In this document: positions 34,656-42,614 of the stretch, piece after piece
How positions within the stretch are numbered: position 1 is the first letter of the stretch
How the letters are laid out: every line of letters starts with the position of its first letter
NCBI GenBank assembly: GCA_001657315.1
Contig: LYSV01000044.1
Location: 5,400 to 48,257 of the forward strand
DNA length: 42,858 nucleotides
Source: Flammeovirgaceae bacterium BBD 1991-12
Lineage (GTDB): Bacteria > Bacteroidota > Bacteroidia > Cytophagales > Cyclobacteriaceae
Direction: 5' to 3'
Made by a program: the position numbers and the translations under genes
The notes under the pieces: model-generated
Database searches by the model: none
Told to the model about the DNA's origin: nothing
What the model saw: only the letters and a program-made list of their open reading frames with translations

Positions 34656-35375
34656 CTATGGCAAGGGTGGTGAACATTTTTTTTCGCAACTATCAAAATA
34701 CTCCTCAAAGGTGATCCTGTGTGGCTCAAATGTCTGGTCCAGTACCGACAAGCCCGTGATCCGGTCTAAACGAAATGCTCTGTAATCATTTCTTAATCTG
34801 CAAAGAGCAATAAGCAGCCAATTTTCCTGCGTGGTATAGATCGCAAAAGGTTCAATAGTCCGTTCAGTGCTTTGGTTACTGTCGGGTGAGCAATACTTTA
34901 TTCTGACCAGCATAAAATTTGTCAATGCCAGTTGAAGCGTCGATAAATAATTACTGGTCCGGTAGTTGCCGGTGTTTTGCCCGGATACAACCCGATCGGA
35001 AAGTAAGTTAGCCTTGTCCTTCATGGTGCTTCGTAAAACCGATTTTATTTTACCAATAGCCGCGGTGTATTCTTTCACAAAAGATGCATCCTTATTTTTC
35101 AGTACCAGTTGTTCGGCGGTGATCAACGCATTGGCTTCACTTTCGGAAAACATCACAGGCGGCATCCTGTACCCCTCCATTAAGGTATACCCTTTTCCTT
35201 CCTCCGTCAGAATAGGAATGCCTGCCTGTTCCAACGCTTTCATATCCCGGTAAATGGTCCTGTTACTCACCGAAAACCGGGCGGCAAGCTCCGATGCTGT
35301 TAAAAGCCTTTTCGCCTGCAGTTGGGTCAGGATGGCAGTCAGTCTTGGAAGTCGTTTGATGTCATTTTCATTCAT
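34656..35375 (-). CDS. YafY-type transcriptional regulator (DeoR-like HTH plus WYL domain)
   Basis: DNA-binding regulator of 239 residues. The N-terminal winged helix-turn-helix is LLTASELAARFSVSNRTIYR, followed by DMKALEQAGIPILTEEGKGY, typical of the DeoR/HTH_11 type. The C-terminal part (~140-225) is a WYL domain, with the relaxed forms IEPFAIYTTQENWLLIALCR and YRAFRLDRITGLSVLDQTF. Such proteins sense nucleic acids or nucleotides in several known families. It sits between the cupin gene (59 nt upstream) and the GyrI-like gene (54 nt downstream), all on the minus strand, so these three probably form one unit. Confidence 0.92.
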   Translation of the reverse strand: MNENDIKRLPRLTAILTQLQAKRLLTASELAARFSVSNRTIYRDMKALEQAGIPILTEEGKGYTLMEGYRMPPVMFSESEANALITAEQLVLKNKDASFVKEYTAAIGKIKSVLRSTMKDKANLLSDRVVSGQNTGNYRTSNYLSTLQLALTNFMLVRIKYCSPDSNQSTERTIEPFAIYTTQENWLLIALCRLRNDYRAFRLDRITGLSVLDQTFEPHRITFEEYFDSCEKKCSPPLP

Positions 35376-35434
35376 TATTCTCTGGCTGCAGGTATTTGTA
35401 CGGTCGTTTGTAGTATTAAGTCTTAGCGTGTTTT

Positions 35435-35809
35435 TTATTCCTCACCAATTGGATCAATGGCATCCGTTTCAACCATGAGCATTACTGTTTTTTGGGGTGC
35501 TCTTGGCCTGTGCATAACCCCTTTGCTGATTGTTGTTCCTTCGTTTGGGTTGAGTTCAATGGTCTTATCCTCCAAATCGATGTAGAGTTTGCCGCTCAAA
35601 ACGAAAAAGAATTCGTCATCATCTTCATGCCTATGCCAATGATATTCACCTTCTACAATCCCAACTCTGACCACGCTGTTATTCACTTTTGTCAGCGTTT
35701 GATTAAACCATTTGTCTTTACAGTTTTTAATAATTTCCGGCAAATCAATTACTTCATGGTGTTCGTATTTCACATCCATTAATTGATTGTATTCATATTT
35801 TTTGCTCAT
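35435..35809 (-). CDS. Cupin domain protein
   Basis: Small beta-barrel cupin of 124 residues. The first cupin motif is present as YHWHRHEDDDEFFFVLSGKL with two His and one Glu, and the second as PNEGTTISKGVMHRPRAP with the C-terminal His ligand, so a metal site is likely intact. The N-terminal 45 residues are charged (YEHHEVIDLPEIIKNCKDKW). It is upstream of and co-directional with the WYL regulator, 59 nt away. Its function (isomerase, dioxygenase or sensor) is not indicated. Confidence 0.9.
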   Translation of the reverse strand: MSKKYEYNQLMDVKYEHHEVIDLPEIIKNCKDKWFNQTLTKVNNSVVRVGIVEGEYHWHRHEDDDEFFFVLSGKLYIDLEDKTIELNPNEGTTISKGVMHRPRAPQKTVMLMVETDAIDPIGEE

Positions 35810-35892
35810 AGTTTATCTTTTAATGTTCTGAAATCTGTTAATAACAGCACCAGTTCCTGTTATCTGCCTTTTGGATGATTCCCAATACTCCT

Positions 35893-35973
35893 GGATAAGC
35901 TCATATAAGTATGACCCATTTTTGTTAATTCCTGGCAGAAAAACATATTCTCCTCCCCCACTGGATCATTATG
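35893..35973. repeat. Dispersed intergenic repeat, copy 1
   Basis: About 80 nt, similar to 40217-40290 with small indels. The best block is CCATTTTTGTTAATTCCTG (35916-35934), with one mismatch to the other copy. Both copies lie between minus-strand genes. Confidence 0.55.
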
Positions 35974-35982
35974 TCCATACCC

Positions 35983-36336
35983 CTACTGCCATATTTTGAC
36001 TGCGGTCCAGTAATGGTCGGATCTTCTTAATTGCAGAGTGACGTTCACACTTTCGATAGTGTCATTTTGTACTTTGATCTTCTCGCAACTAATTTCAACA
36101 TAGTTCTCAAATTCATCAATTTCATAAGATAATCGCGTCATAGGAGGCCGTTGGTACGCCAAATATTCAAACACATACGAATTCAAAACGTCAAAAGGCT
36201 CCATAATCATCTCTTTTTCTGCCAGAAAGGAATTGAAACCGGAAACATCTGTTTCGGCCGGCTGTTTGGTGCATCCCATCAAAAAAACAGTGCCCCAAAT
36301 ACTCAATAGTATTAGTATGGTCAGTATGTTATTCAT
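35983..36336 (-). CDS. Small lipoprotein of unknown function
   Basis: 117 residues with a lipoprotein signal peptide (MNNILTILILLSIWGTVFLM then GC). The mature protein is about 95 residues and beta-rich near its end (YVEISCEKIKVQNDTIESVN). I do not recognise the family. Its first 12 codons and everything upstream of them for about 180 nt are duplicated at the next gene (37163-37282). The gene is AT-rich and lies in an accessory-looking stretch. Confidence 0.8.
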   Translation of the reverse strand: MNNILTILILLSIWGTVFLMGCTKQPAETDVSGFNSFLAEKEMIMEPFDVLNSYVFEYLAYQRPPMTRLSYEIDEFENYVEISCEKIKVQNDTIESVNVTLQLRRSDHYWTAVKIWQ

Positions 36337-36519
36337 TTGCTGATCTTCATATGTTTTAAAAATTAAAGCTACACCTTGTCCTTGTTTGCAACGAGGACAG
36401 ACTGAGCATTGCGTTTGTAACGCAATATCAACAAACTATCAGCAGCGGTTATCCTGCTTGCTCGGCACAAAAACCCGCATTACAAATGCTTCGTTAGCCC
36501 ATCCGGGCAGCTCTTTCAT
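36300..36519. repeat. Duplicated segment, copy A (gene start plus REP pair)
   Basis: 220 nt covering the first 12 codons of the lipoprotein gene, its upstream region and REP-like palindromes. It is highly similar to copy B, which is 37163-37282 joined to 38915-39013 once the IS is removed. Confidence 0.85.
36377..36426 (+). repeat. REP-like element, copy 4 (plus orientation)
   Basis: TGTCCTTGTT-TGC-AACGAGGACA (36377-36399; one G-T pair) and ATTGCGTT-TGT-AACGCAAT (36408-36426; perfect 8-bp arms). It has the same two-hairpin order and loops as copy 2 near the RAYT. Confidence 0.8.
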
Positions 36520-36540
36520 CTTCGTTGCAAACGAGGACGA
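36477..36540 (-). repeat. REP-like element, copy 5 (minus orientation)
   Basis: GCATT-ACA-AATGC (36477-36489) and an 11-bp-arm palindrome with GCA loop and two mismatches (36516-36540, arm AACGAGGACGA). It is inverted relative to copy 4, making a second BIME-like pair. Confidence 0.7.
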
Positions 36541-36551
36541 GTTAGAGACGT

Positions 36552-37199
36552 CTACTTTTTTCTTTTAAACTCAAATATTTGATCCTTATTCATTCCTGAA
36601 GGATTTGGAAAGATCAATTTATTTCCTTCAATTTTTAATTCCCTTTCCCGGCGTTCAAAAGTTGTTATTGGATTGAAGTCTTTTACAACCATTATGTCAT
36701 TGCAGAATATATTTTTTACTGCTAAGGATTGATTCCATCTGTCTGCTTTCAAGGTGATGGTCTCTATGGTACTATCAGGTTGATTATATCTTCTCTTTTT
36801 GAGTTCTGAAAATTCAAATCGAGTAGTACCATTTTCGTCTGTCATTTTTATTAATTCATCGTCATTCAGTGAAACTTCAAGATGTTTGAGCGCTTCACCA
36901 CGTTCGTTCATCACCTTTATGGAGATGTAATTTTGATCAATTATTTTATTTCCACTTACTGCTGATTTAGAGTGCAGGGTTCCTATAGAATCAATCAATA
37001 TCAATGAATTTGACTTAACTTTCCATTTTCCCGATTCATGAATATTACCCATCAACATTCCAGGTCTCTCGTATAGAAAAGTACTGTCTGATCGGATTTC
37101 AAGAAAGTAATTCCTGCCATTCCTTTTATGTTCGTAGATCCTTGGTTCGAATGAAGCCGCAGTACTCAATAGTATTAATATGGTCAGTATGTTATTCAT
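36552..37199 (-). CDS. Exported protein of unknown function with a carboxypeptidase-regulatory-like segment
   Basis: 215 residues. The signal peptide begins MNNILTILILLS, the same 12 residues as the neighbouring lipoprotein, then diverges (TAASFEPRIYEHK) and has no lipobox Cys, so it is predicted soluble or periplasmic. Residues ~90-125 (ISIKVMNERGEALKHLEVSL, TDENGTTRFEFSEL) look like a carboxypeptidase-regulatory or transthyretin-like beta-sandwich. The family is otherwise not recognised. Its 5' end lies in the duplicated segment, so the present start may have been acquired by recombination. The codon bias is AT-rich compared with the PUL. Confidence 0.75.
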   Translation of the reverse strand: MNNILTILILLSTAASFEPRIYEHKRNGRNYFLEIRSDSTFLYERPGMLMGNIHESGKWKVKSNSLILIDSIGTLHSKSAVSGNKIIDQNYISIKVMNERGEALKHLEVSLNDDELIKMTDENGTTRFEFSELKKRRYNQPDSTIETITLKADRWNQSLAVKNIFCNDIMVVKDFNPITTFERRERELKIEGNKLIFPNPSGMNKDQIFEFKRKK

Positions 37200-37282
37200 T
37201 TGTTGATCTTCATATATTTTAAAAATTAAAGCTACAACTTGTTCTTGCTTGCAACAAGGACAAACTGAGCATTGCGTTTCTA
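37163..37282. repeat. Duplicated segment, copy B, left part
   Basis: Matches 36300-36419 with roughly 90% identity by eye, including the REP palindrome with arm TTGTTCTTG (37239-37263) and the left half of the next hairpin (ATTGCGTT, 37271-37278). It is interrupted by the IS at 37283. Confidence 0.85.
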
Positions 37283-38909
37283 CCTTAAATCCGCATGTAT
37301 GATTAAAAGCTGTTTAGAGCATGCTTTAACTGGCATCTTAGGTTGACGATAGTTTATTTTTTCTGATCTAGCTGTTGATTTTGTTATGCAATGGGAGCAA
37401 TATGGTTCCAAGATACTTTGATTTGGTTTGCAAAGGACGGACTTTTCCCTGATCAAGTAACGGGTCATTGAAATGGGGGCAATAGGTTCGGCAATCAACC
37501 CCTTCTCTAGGTCTTATGAGACACACTCCCATACAATCGGAGTTGCCACTGCCTGGATTTGAATAGCCATTTGGCAGGAATAGTGATAAATCGAAAGATG
37601 AACTTCTTGATACGAAAATGAGCAGACAGTCCCCGGTACTTTTGAGCGAATTTCTTGATGATCATAGCATACAGGTTTTTACAGATGGCGGTAAAAATTA
37701 GGAAGACGGTATTTTGCGCTAATTTAGAAAAAGGGAGTTGCTGCCAGCCAAAATCATTTTTCAGGATATCAAATTGCTTTTCAATAGCTCCTCTTTGATT
37801 ATAAAACCATACGACCTGATCATCAGTCATCTCTAAATCATTCGTGACGATAGCATGATAGTTCATCGCTTCCCCGGTGAAAAGGTTGAGTTGACCATCC
37901 ATGCGTTCTTCTTTGGTGACCACTAACTTGTAGGGTTTAACCAGATGTTGCTGTTTGTTACGTTTGGCAGTTACTTCAAATGGGGTAAATAGCGTAGATC
38001 CCCTATAACAAGTTTGCCCATCTATTTCAACCGGTTGCCAGGTGCGGATCTGCTGAATTGCTTTATGCAATGAGGTGCTCATTCGTGCCCTGATGAACAC
38101 TTTCTCCACGTGCTGAGAAATCACCAACAAGGTGGATAATTGATAAGACCCGCCATCTGCTCTGAAAATATCAGCCCTAATGCCTTCTGCCTCCATGATC
38201 TCAAACATCCTTGTCAAGGTATCCTGCTGAAGGGTTTGGGGATCACTATTCCCATTTCGATTTTCAACATAAACCACTTTATCATCGATCATACCCACCC
38301 CGGGCGCATAGCCAAATCGCTTTAAGTAGGTCATCTTGGCATCAGCCTTTTGGCAGTAAATCAGTGTGTTGTCATAGTCGAGGATGACCGGGGTCGACTG
38401 GCTTAAAATTTTACTTTTTATGAGCTTAAGGTTGAGGGTGTTCAACGCAGTGTGGAAAGAGAACTCATGCTTTTTGTGACCAGTAGGCGTTTCAAAAAAC
38501 AGGGAGGATTGAGCTAATTCTTTCATCCTCTTTAAAATGGTATCAGGGCTTGGTGTTTTCACAAAAGGGTGCTGGGCCAATGAAGTACGTAAATTGGGCC
38601 CTGGATCTTCAATACAGTCTCCACCACAGAAGAATACAGACCAAAAACTATACATCAAATCACGCCAATTATACTGTGACTGAGCGGGCAGAGCAGGTAA
38701 GTGCTTTTCTAAGGTTGAGCCAATTTTTTGCTTATCGAACTCCTCAAGTACAAAATTTAAGCCTCCAAATGGGGAAAGGTGTGCAGAGTTTAATACTTTC
38801 ATCAGTGTGTTTTGTTAGCAACACCAATATAGGTGAAAACACACTGGCCGTAAAGCTCTTTAAAACAGATTTTTACGGCCTACTTCTTAGTACACATGCG
38901 GATTTAAGG
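37283..38909 (-). mobile_element. IS1380-family insertion sequence, complete, with TIRs and 5-bp target duplication
   Basis: 1627 bp. Terminal inverted repeats of 16 bp are perfect: CCTTAAATCCGCATGT at 37283-37298 and its complement at 38894-38909. The 5-bp direct duplication TTCTA flanks it (37278-37282 and 38910-38914). One intact transposase gene lies on the minus strand. The perfect TIRs suggest a recent, possibly still active, element. The target was the loop of a REP-like palindrome. Confidence 0.93.
37507..38802 (-). CDS. IS1380 family transposase
   Basis: DDE transposase of 431 residues, normal for the family. Candidate catalytic residues are D142 or D144 in ILDYDNTLIYC, D216 in IFRADGGSYQ, and E341 in FYNQRGAIEKQFDILKNDFG, the IS1380 C-terminal signature. 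The N-terminus (FGGLNFVLEEFDKQ) is also typical. The frame is open throughout. About 220 nt of non-coding IS sequence separates its stop from the left TIR and about 90 nt its start from the right TIR. Confidence 0.95.
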   Translation of the reverse strand: MKVLNSAHLSPFGGLNFVLEEFDKQKIGSTLEKHLPALPAQSQYNWRDLMYSFWSVFFCGGDCIEDPGPNLRTSLAQHPFVKTPSPDTILKRMKELAQSSLFFETPTGHKKHEFSFHTALNTLNLKLIKSKILSQSTPVILDYDNTLIYCQKADAKMTYLKRFGYAPGVGMIDDKVVYVENRNGNSDPQTLQQDTLTRMFEIMEAEGIRADIFRADGGSYQLSTLLVISQHVEKVFIRARMSTSLHKAIQQIRTWQPVEIDGQTCYRGSTLFTPFEVTAKRNKQQHLVKPYKLVVTKEERMDGQLNLFTGEAMNYHAIVTNDLEMTDDQVVWFYNQRGAIEKQFDILKNDFGWQQLPFSKLAQNTVFLIFTAICKNLYAMIIKKFAQKYRGLSAHFRIKKFIFRFITIPAKWLFKSRQWQLRLYGSVSHKT

Positions 38910-38914
38910 TTCTA

Positions 38915-39013
38915 ACGCAATATCAACGAACCATCAGCGGCGGTTATCCGGCCTGCCCGGCACAAAAAAACGCATTACAATGCTTCGTTAGACCATCCTG
39001 ATGACCCTTTCAT
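38915..39013. repeat. Duplicated segment, copy B, right part (after the IS)
   Basis: Continues the match to 36420-36519: AACGCAATATCAAC..., the GC-rich spacer, and a minus-orientation REP half GCATT-AC-AATGC (38972-38983). The second hairpin of that REP is not preserved. Confidence 0.8.
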
Positions 39014-39091
39014 ACTCATTGGACGAGAACGATTTTTCAAAAGATCTCTGTCAGGTTGTGGTGACTGGCATTGGTTACCCAACGTTTCAAT

Positions 39092-40147
39092 TCATTTCGG
39101 CATTTTTACATGAATAACTCTTGGGAAATAAACATTTTCATTTGAGCGTAATTCCTTAAAGTCTCCGTTGTTTACATTGTAGGTTATCATCAATCCCTCA
39201 TGTCTGGTTAATTCCGGGTGTGCATTCGCTGTATATACAAACTCCTTTGGATGCTCCAGGGTAGGTGTGTATACGATCTTAGGTTTAGACCAAGGGCCTT
39301 CCAGCTTACCTGACAGCCTGTAACCGATACTCGCTTTACCATAACCGAATGTTTGGAATTGTACATACTTTTCCAGGGTTTCGTCATAGTGCACTGAAAA
39401 TTCAGTGGAACCCGTAAATAGTGATGAAGAGACAGGCTCCTGATCCACTTCACTTGTCCATGCGCCATCAACCCACCATTCCAGTCCTGACAGATCCCCT
39501 TCCGCCAGTTGTTCTTTCCTGAAGCGGAGCAGGTAGATTTCATGAGTAGAAGGCTCCTTTACTCCAAAGGCATATACATGGTTTTCTTCTGCCAGCACGG
39601 CCGGGGCACCGACAATAACACCAAACGTGTCAGGTGCTTTTATGTATTTAATATTCCATACCTCAGGGTTATCCGATGGATTATCTATGATGGCAACATA
39701 CCATCCTATAGCTTCAAAACCAATACCCTGACTTGTCGGGGTTTCTTCAATAAGAAAAACTACAAGTTTGTCTTCGATCAATATCCCATGTCCTGTCCAG
39801 AACCAATTCGTTCCGGGCACTTCAAAAAAAGCTTTTGGTTCCTGAGAGGTTCCTTTATAATGAAATTTTAGTGCTGAGTCCATGTGTCTTCCCGTCTGAA
39901 TGGCAATACTATTGCGTATCATATGCCGGGCATTGGACCGGTCACCCGTCCCATCCTGATCAATGAAAGTGTCACTAAAAAGCCATAAGATCCTGTCTCC
40001 CTCCAGTTCCACAGTCGCTCCCCCGTCAGCTCCTCTCCAGTAGCTATCTCTTTTGAACTGCGAATTATTCATTTCAACTACCTCTACCTGCCCTTGCAGC
40101 AGTATTGGGATCAGCAACATGAAAATAAGATATGTTATTTTTACCAT
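39092..40147 (-). CDS. Secreted DUF4185/DUF5005-like protein, probable beta-propeller
   Basis: 351 residues with a signal peptide (MVKITYLIFMLLIPILLQGQ). The opening block YWRGADGGATVELEGDRILW then LFSDTFI is the mark of DUF4185/DUF5005-type proteins, which fold like five-bladed propellers of the GH43/GH117 kind. Further blades are visible: FWTGHGILIEDKLVVFLIEE, FGVIVGAPAVLAEENHVYAF, VHYDETLEKYVQFQTFGYG and GPWSKPKIVYTP. Catalytic residues are not confirmed, so hydrolase activity is only possible. It lies downstream of the DinB genes on the same strand but 152 nt apart. Link to the glucan PUL is not shown. Confidence 0.78.
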   Translation of the reverse strand: MVKITYLIFMLLIPILLQGQVEVVEMNNSQFKRDSYWRGADGGATVELEGDRILWLFSDTFIDQDGTGDRSNARHMIRNSIAIQTGRHMDSALKFHYKGTSQEPKAFFEVPGTNWFWTGHGILIEDKLVVFLIEETPTSQGIGFEAIGWYVAIIDNPSDNPEVWNIKYIKAPDTFGVIVGAPAVLAEENHVYAFGVKEPSTHEIYLLRFRKEQLAEGDLSGLEWWVDGAWTSEVDQEPVSSSLFTGSTEFSVHYDETLEKYVQFQTFGYGKASIGYRLSGKLEGPWSKPKIVYTPTLEHPKEFVYTANAHPELTRHEGLMITYNVNNGDFKELRSNENVYFPRVIHVKMPK

Positions 40148-40216
40148 AAGTACGATCGTTGATGATGCTTAATTCTTCTCCAATATCCTTCACCCCTTCT
40201 CATTAGAGGTAACGTT

Positions 40217-40290
40217 GAGATAGCTCATGCGAGTATACCATTTTTGTTGATTCCTGTCAGAGTACACATACTCCCACCGGGTAATTATTG
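40217..40290. repeat. Dispersed intergenic repeat, copy 2
   Basis: Partner of 35893-35973. The best block is CCATTTTTGTTGATTCCTG (40238-40256). It lies between the DinB gene stop and the start of the DUF4185-like gene. Confidence 0.55.
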
Positions 40291-40299
40291 GATTTGAGA

Positions 40300-40797
40300 C
40301 TATTGGTGATCCGTGGCTTTACTTCCCTGTTTTTCCGCTATTAGCTTTTTGATCAGGGTGATCTGCCCCAGGTGGTAATAGCTGTGTTCGATCATTCCTT
40401 CAATACTTCTTCGGAAATCACCATACTTTTCATCTACAAAGACCTGCTCCAGCTTTTCTTCCGGCATAACTTCTACATGATCTGCAAACTTCTCAGCATT
40501 GGCCCATAGCTCGCTGGTAAGCTTATGCCAGTCTTCTTCCGATCTCAGGGGAGGCATATCGAAGCTGTATTTATCCCGGATCTCCAGCTCCCCTCCCTCA
40601 AAGACATTCAGAACACCCGAAATATAGTAGTTAATATGAAATGTCAGGCTGGCTATGCTGTTCAGGCTTCCCACTTTGGTCAGTGCCTGTTCCAGTGTCA
40701 CACCGGTTAGTTGATCCCTCAAATTCGTGTTGGCTACCCATTTTCCATTAAGGATCACTTCTCTGAAGCGGTTGGCCAATTGAACGGACGTCTTCAT
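40300..40797 (-). CDS. DinB-superfamily protein (1)
   Basis: Four-helix DinB/YfiT-type fold, 165 residues. Candidate metal ligands are the His in SLTFHINYYISG and the HxxxH-like pair in IEHSYYHLGQITLI near the C-terminus. Family members are metal-binding thiol-dependent transferases or of unknown role. The start MKTSVQLANRF is preceded by no Shine-Dalgarno site. It is third in a same-strand series of three DinB-fold genes and ends 152 nt before the next gene. Confidence 0.85.
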   Translation of the reverse strand: MKTSVQLANRFREVILNGKWVANTNLRDQLTGVTLEQALTKVGSLNSIASLTFHINYYISGVLNVFEGGELEIRDKYSFDMPPLRSEEDWHKLTSELWANAEKFADHVEVMPEEKLEQVFVDEKYGDFRRSIEGMIEHSYYHLGQITLIKKLIAEKQGSKATDHQ

Positions 40798-40855
40798 TTC
40801 ATTTTCTCTTTTCCCGGAACCACCACTAACTGTCGCGGTTCGTTTTCCTGAGTAT

Positions 40856-41362
40856 TTATGCTAATTCCCATTTTGTTTGAGAGACCCATAGGGGTGCATC
40901 GTTGATCTCCTTACGGAGTAGTAAATTAAGTTGAGCAGCGTGATGCTGAACATGTCGCATATTGTAGAGCAAAATTTCAAAAACAGAATAATTCTTATAA
41001 GCGTTAACCCAACGGGATCTCAAAACCTCATCAGTCATGCCGGCAATTAAATCATGGCATTTGGCTCTCCCGTGCTGCAGATAGGAAAGTAATTCTTCTT
41101 TGGTGTAAGTTCTGTCAGGCATTGCACCGGCAGGATCAAATTCCGAAAAGCCGTATGGTGGCGGTGGTGAAAACTTGTCAGGCTCCAGGGTCAGATAGTA
41201 GTCCAGGTAAAACAGACAGTGATAGGCAATATACCAAAATTGAGTCTTCGTATCCCAGCATCCGGGAGGGCACAGTTGTATGGCATTTTCGAGCATGTCT
41301 ATACTTGCTCCAAATTGTTTCCAAAGTGTTTCTTTCAGGGATGGATCCATGCTGTACGTCAT
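40856..41362 (-). CDS. DinB-superfamily protein (2)
   Basis: 168 residues. DinB-like His positions are visible in WYIAYHCLFYLDYYL and MRHVQHHAAQLNLLL. A Pro/Phe-rich loop (KFSPPPPYGFSEFDPAGAMP) separates helices 2 and 3. The start ATG at 41362 shares its A with the TAA stop of the upstream DinB gene (TAATG), so translation is coupled and the start is well supported. It diverges from the other two in sequence, so this is not a recent duplication. Confidence 0.85.
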   Translation of the reverse strand: MTYSMDPSLKETLWKQFGASIDMLENAIQLCPPGCWDTKTQFWYIAYHCLFYLDYYLTLEPDKFSPPPPYGFSEFDPAGAMPDRTYTKEELLSYLQHGRAKCHDLIAGMTDEVLRSRWVNAYKNYSVFEILLYNMRHVQHHAAQLNLLLRKEINDAPLWVSQTKWELA

Positions 41363-41859
41363 TATTTTGGCTGGTATTTTTCCTTGATGATGTTTATATG
41401 GTGCCTTTCATGACCTATTACTGACATGAGGAATTCTTCCAGTGTAATCTGATACTGCCTTGCCCTGCCTTTTATTTTCAATTGTCTTTCGGACAACGTA
41501 TCGATGAAACTCAGGGACGCCTTCCTTACGCTTAAAAGGTCTGTAATTAACTGCTCCATGGTCAGCTCGTCAAAACGAGCATGGTTTACGAGGAAATTCT
41601 GGTCATAACCCCATAATTCAATCTTCTCATTTCTACTTAGCTGAAATGCTCTGAACATTTTTATTCTTTCATGATCGGTGATATGTCCCACGATTTGTTT
41701 TATACTCCATTTGCCAGGTGCGTAGCGATGAGCAGCTTTTTCATCATGAATTGATCTTAAAAACGTAAAAGTGGACGATAAAGAAAACAGCGTATGCAGG
41801 TGATCATCCTTTACCAGGTCAAAATAATATGGAAATCCTTGTTCGGGCGTATAGCTCAT
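41362..41859 (-). CDS. DinB-superfamily protein (3)
   Basis: 165 residues. The typical DinB helices are GKWSIKQIVGHITDHERIKM (metal His in GHITDHE) and LMSVIGHERHHINIIKEKY at the C-terminus (HxxHH-type). It is the first gene of the three and overlaps the second by one base. Sequence near the start (MSYTPEQGFPYYFDLVKDDH) is unlike the other two. The most recognisable family member of the trio (DinB_2 type). Confidence 0.9.
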   Translation of the reverse strand: MSYTPEQGFPYYFDLVKDDHLHTLFSLSSTFTFLRSIHDEKAAHRYAPGKWSIKQIVGHITDHERIKMFRAFQLSRNEKIELWGYDQNFLVNHARFDELTMEQLITDLLSVRKASLSFIDTLSERQLKIKGRARQYQITLEEFLMSVIGHERHHINIIKEKYQPK

Positions 41860-41953
41860 ATGCTGGAAATATCTTTCGGGTCTTTAAACAGGGCTCTCTC
41901 AACGATACAGCGCACTGGCACAGTATATATCCAAGATATCATGCATAAATCTA

Positions 41954-41971
41954 AAACAATTCGGATTGTTT
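41954..41971 (-). terminator. Small hairpin downstream of the DUF1428 gene
   Basis: AAACAAT and ATTGTTT arms around a 4-nt loop (TCGG on the plus strand, CCGA on the minus), followed on the minus strand by a T-rich run (TTTTAGATTT). Weak stem; possible intrinsic terminator for the DUF1428 transcript. Confidence 0.35.
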
Positions 41972-42000
41972 AACCATTCGTTTAAACTCTTTATCCATAC

Positions 42001-42027
42001 CTTGTCCCTGTTTGCCACGGGGACAAG
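42001..42027 (+). repeat. Isolated REP-like half element (copy 8)
   Basis: CTTGTCCC and GGGACAAG arms around TGTTTGCCACG. It resembles the first hairpin of copy 4 (CCTTGTCCTTGTTTGCAACG) but lacks the second GCGTT hairpin. Intergenic. Confidence 0.6.
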
Positions 42028-42110
42028 TCAGGGAAGGCTCTTGCTGGTTTGGGTCGTACAGGACCCGCTTTGCTTAACCTGCGACCAGAGGAGGATTTCA
42101 ACGGCCATGG

Positions 42111-42515
42111 CTATCCGTTATCATCACCATTAGACTGAACAAGAGGCTGAAATCCTCCATAAACCATACGAGTGGCATCAAAAATCAATCTTGTAGATTG
42201 GGTCAATGGAGCAACCAGATCTGACATTCTCGGGTCGTTTGGAACCTGTTCATTTGCTAAATCGCGAGTCTCTTTCGAAGGAAATACGACCCATCCAAAT
42301 ACAATTACCTCATCATCCTTCACACCCACTACGTCAATGAATGAACGTGTACCTTCTAAATTCAAATCCTCCCCAACATATTCATAATAAGCAAGTGCAC
42401 CATATTCTCTCCAGATCTCTGCTACCTTCTCAGCCACATTCCTGTATTCACTCAGGTAAATTCGTGGAACAGGAAATACAAAGCCATCGATGTATTCTGT
42501 CAATTTATCATTCAT
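42111..42515 (-). CDS. DUF1428 domain protein
   Basis: 134 residues, ferredoxin-like (dimeric alpha-beta barrel) fold. Family motifs are YIDGFVFPVPRIYLSEYRNV at the start, IWREYGALAYYEYVGEDL, the conserved block VIVFGWVVFPSKETRDLANE, and the end FDATRMVYGGFQPLV. These resemble YbaA/DUF1428 proteins, whose function is unsettled. It is the upstream neighbour of the DinB trio on the minus strand, with about 250 nt between that hold a REP-like half element and a weak hairpin. Confidence 0.93.
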   Translation of the reverse strand: MNDKLTEYIDGFVFPVPRIYLSEYRNVAEKVAEIWREYGALAYYEYVGEDLNLEGTRSFIDVVGVKDDEVIVFGWVVFPSKETRDLANEQVPNDPRMSDLVAPLTQSTRLIFDATRMVYGGFQPLVQSNGDDNG

Positions 42516-42614
42516 ATTCTTCTGTTTTTAGCTGTTGATCTTTTCTGCTGTTGCAAAACATCCTGCTATGTGTAATAATTACACATACATTCACTATACT
42601 AATCTAGCGGATTC

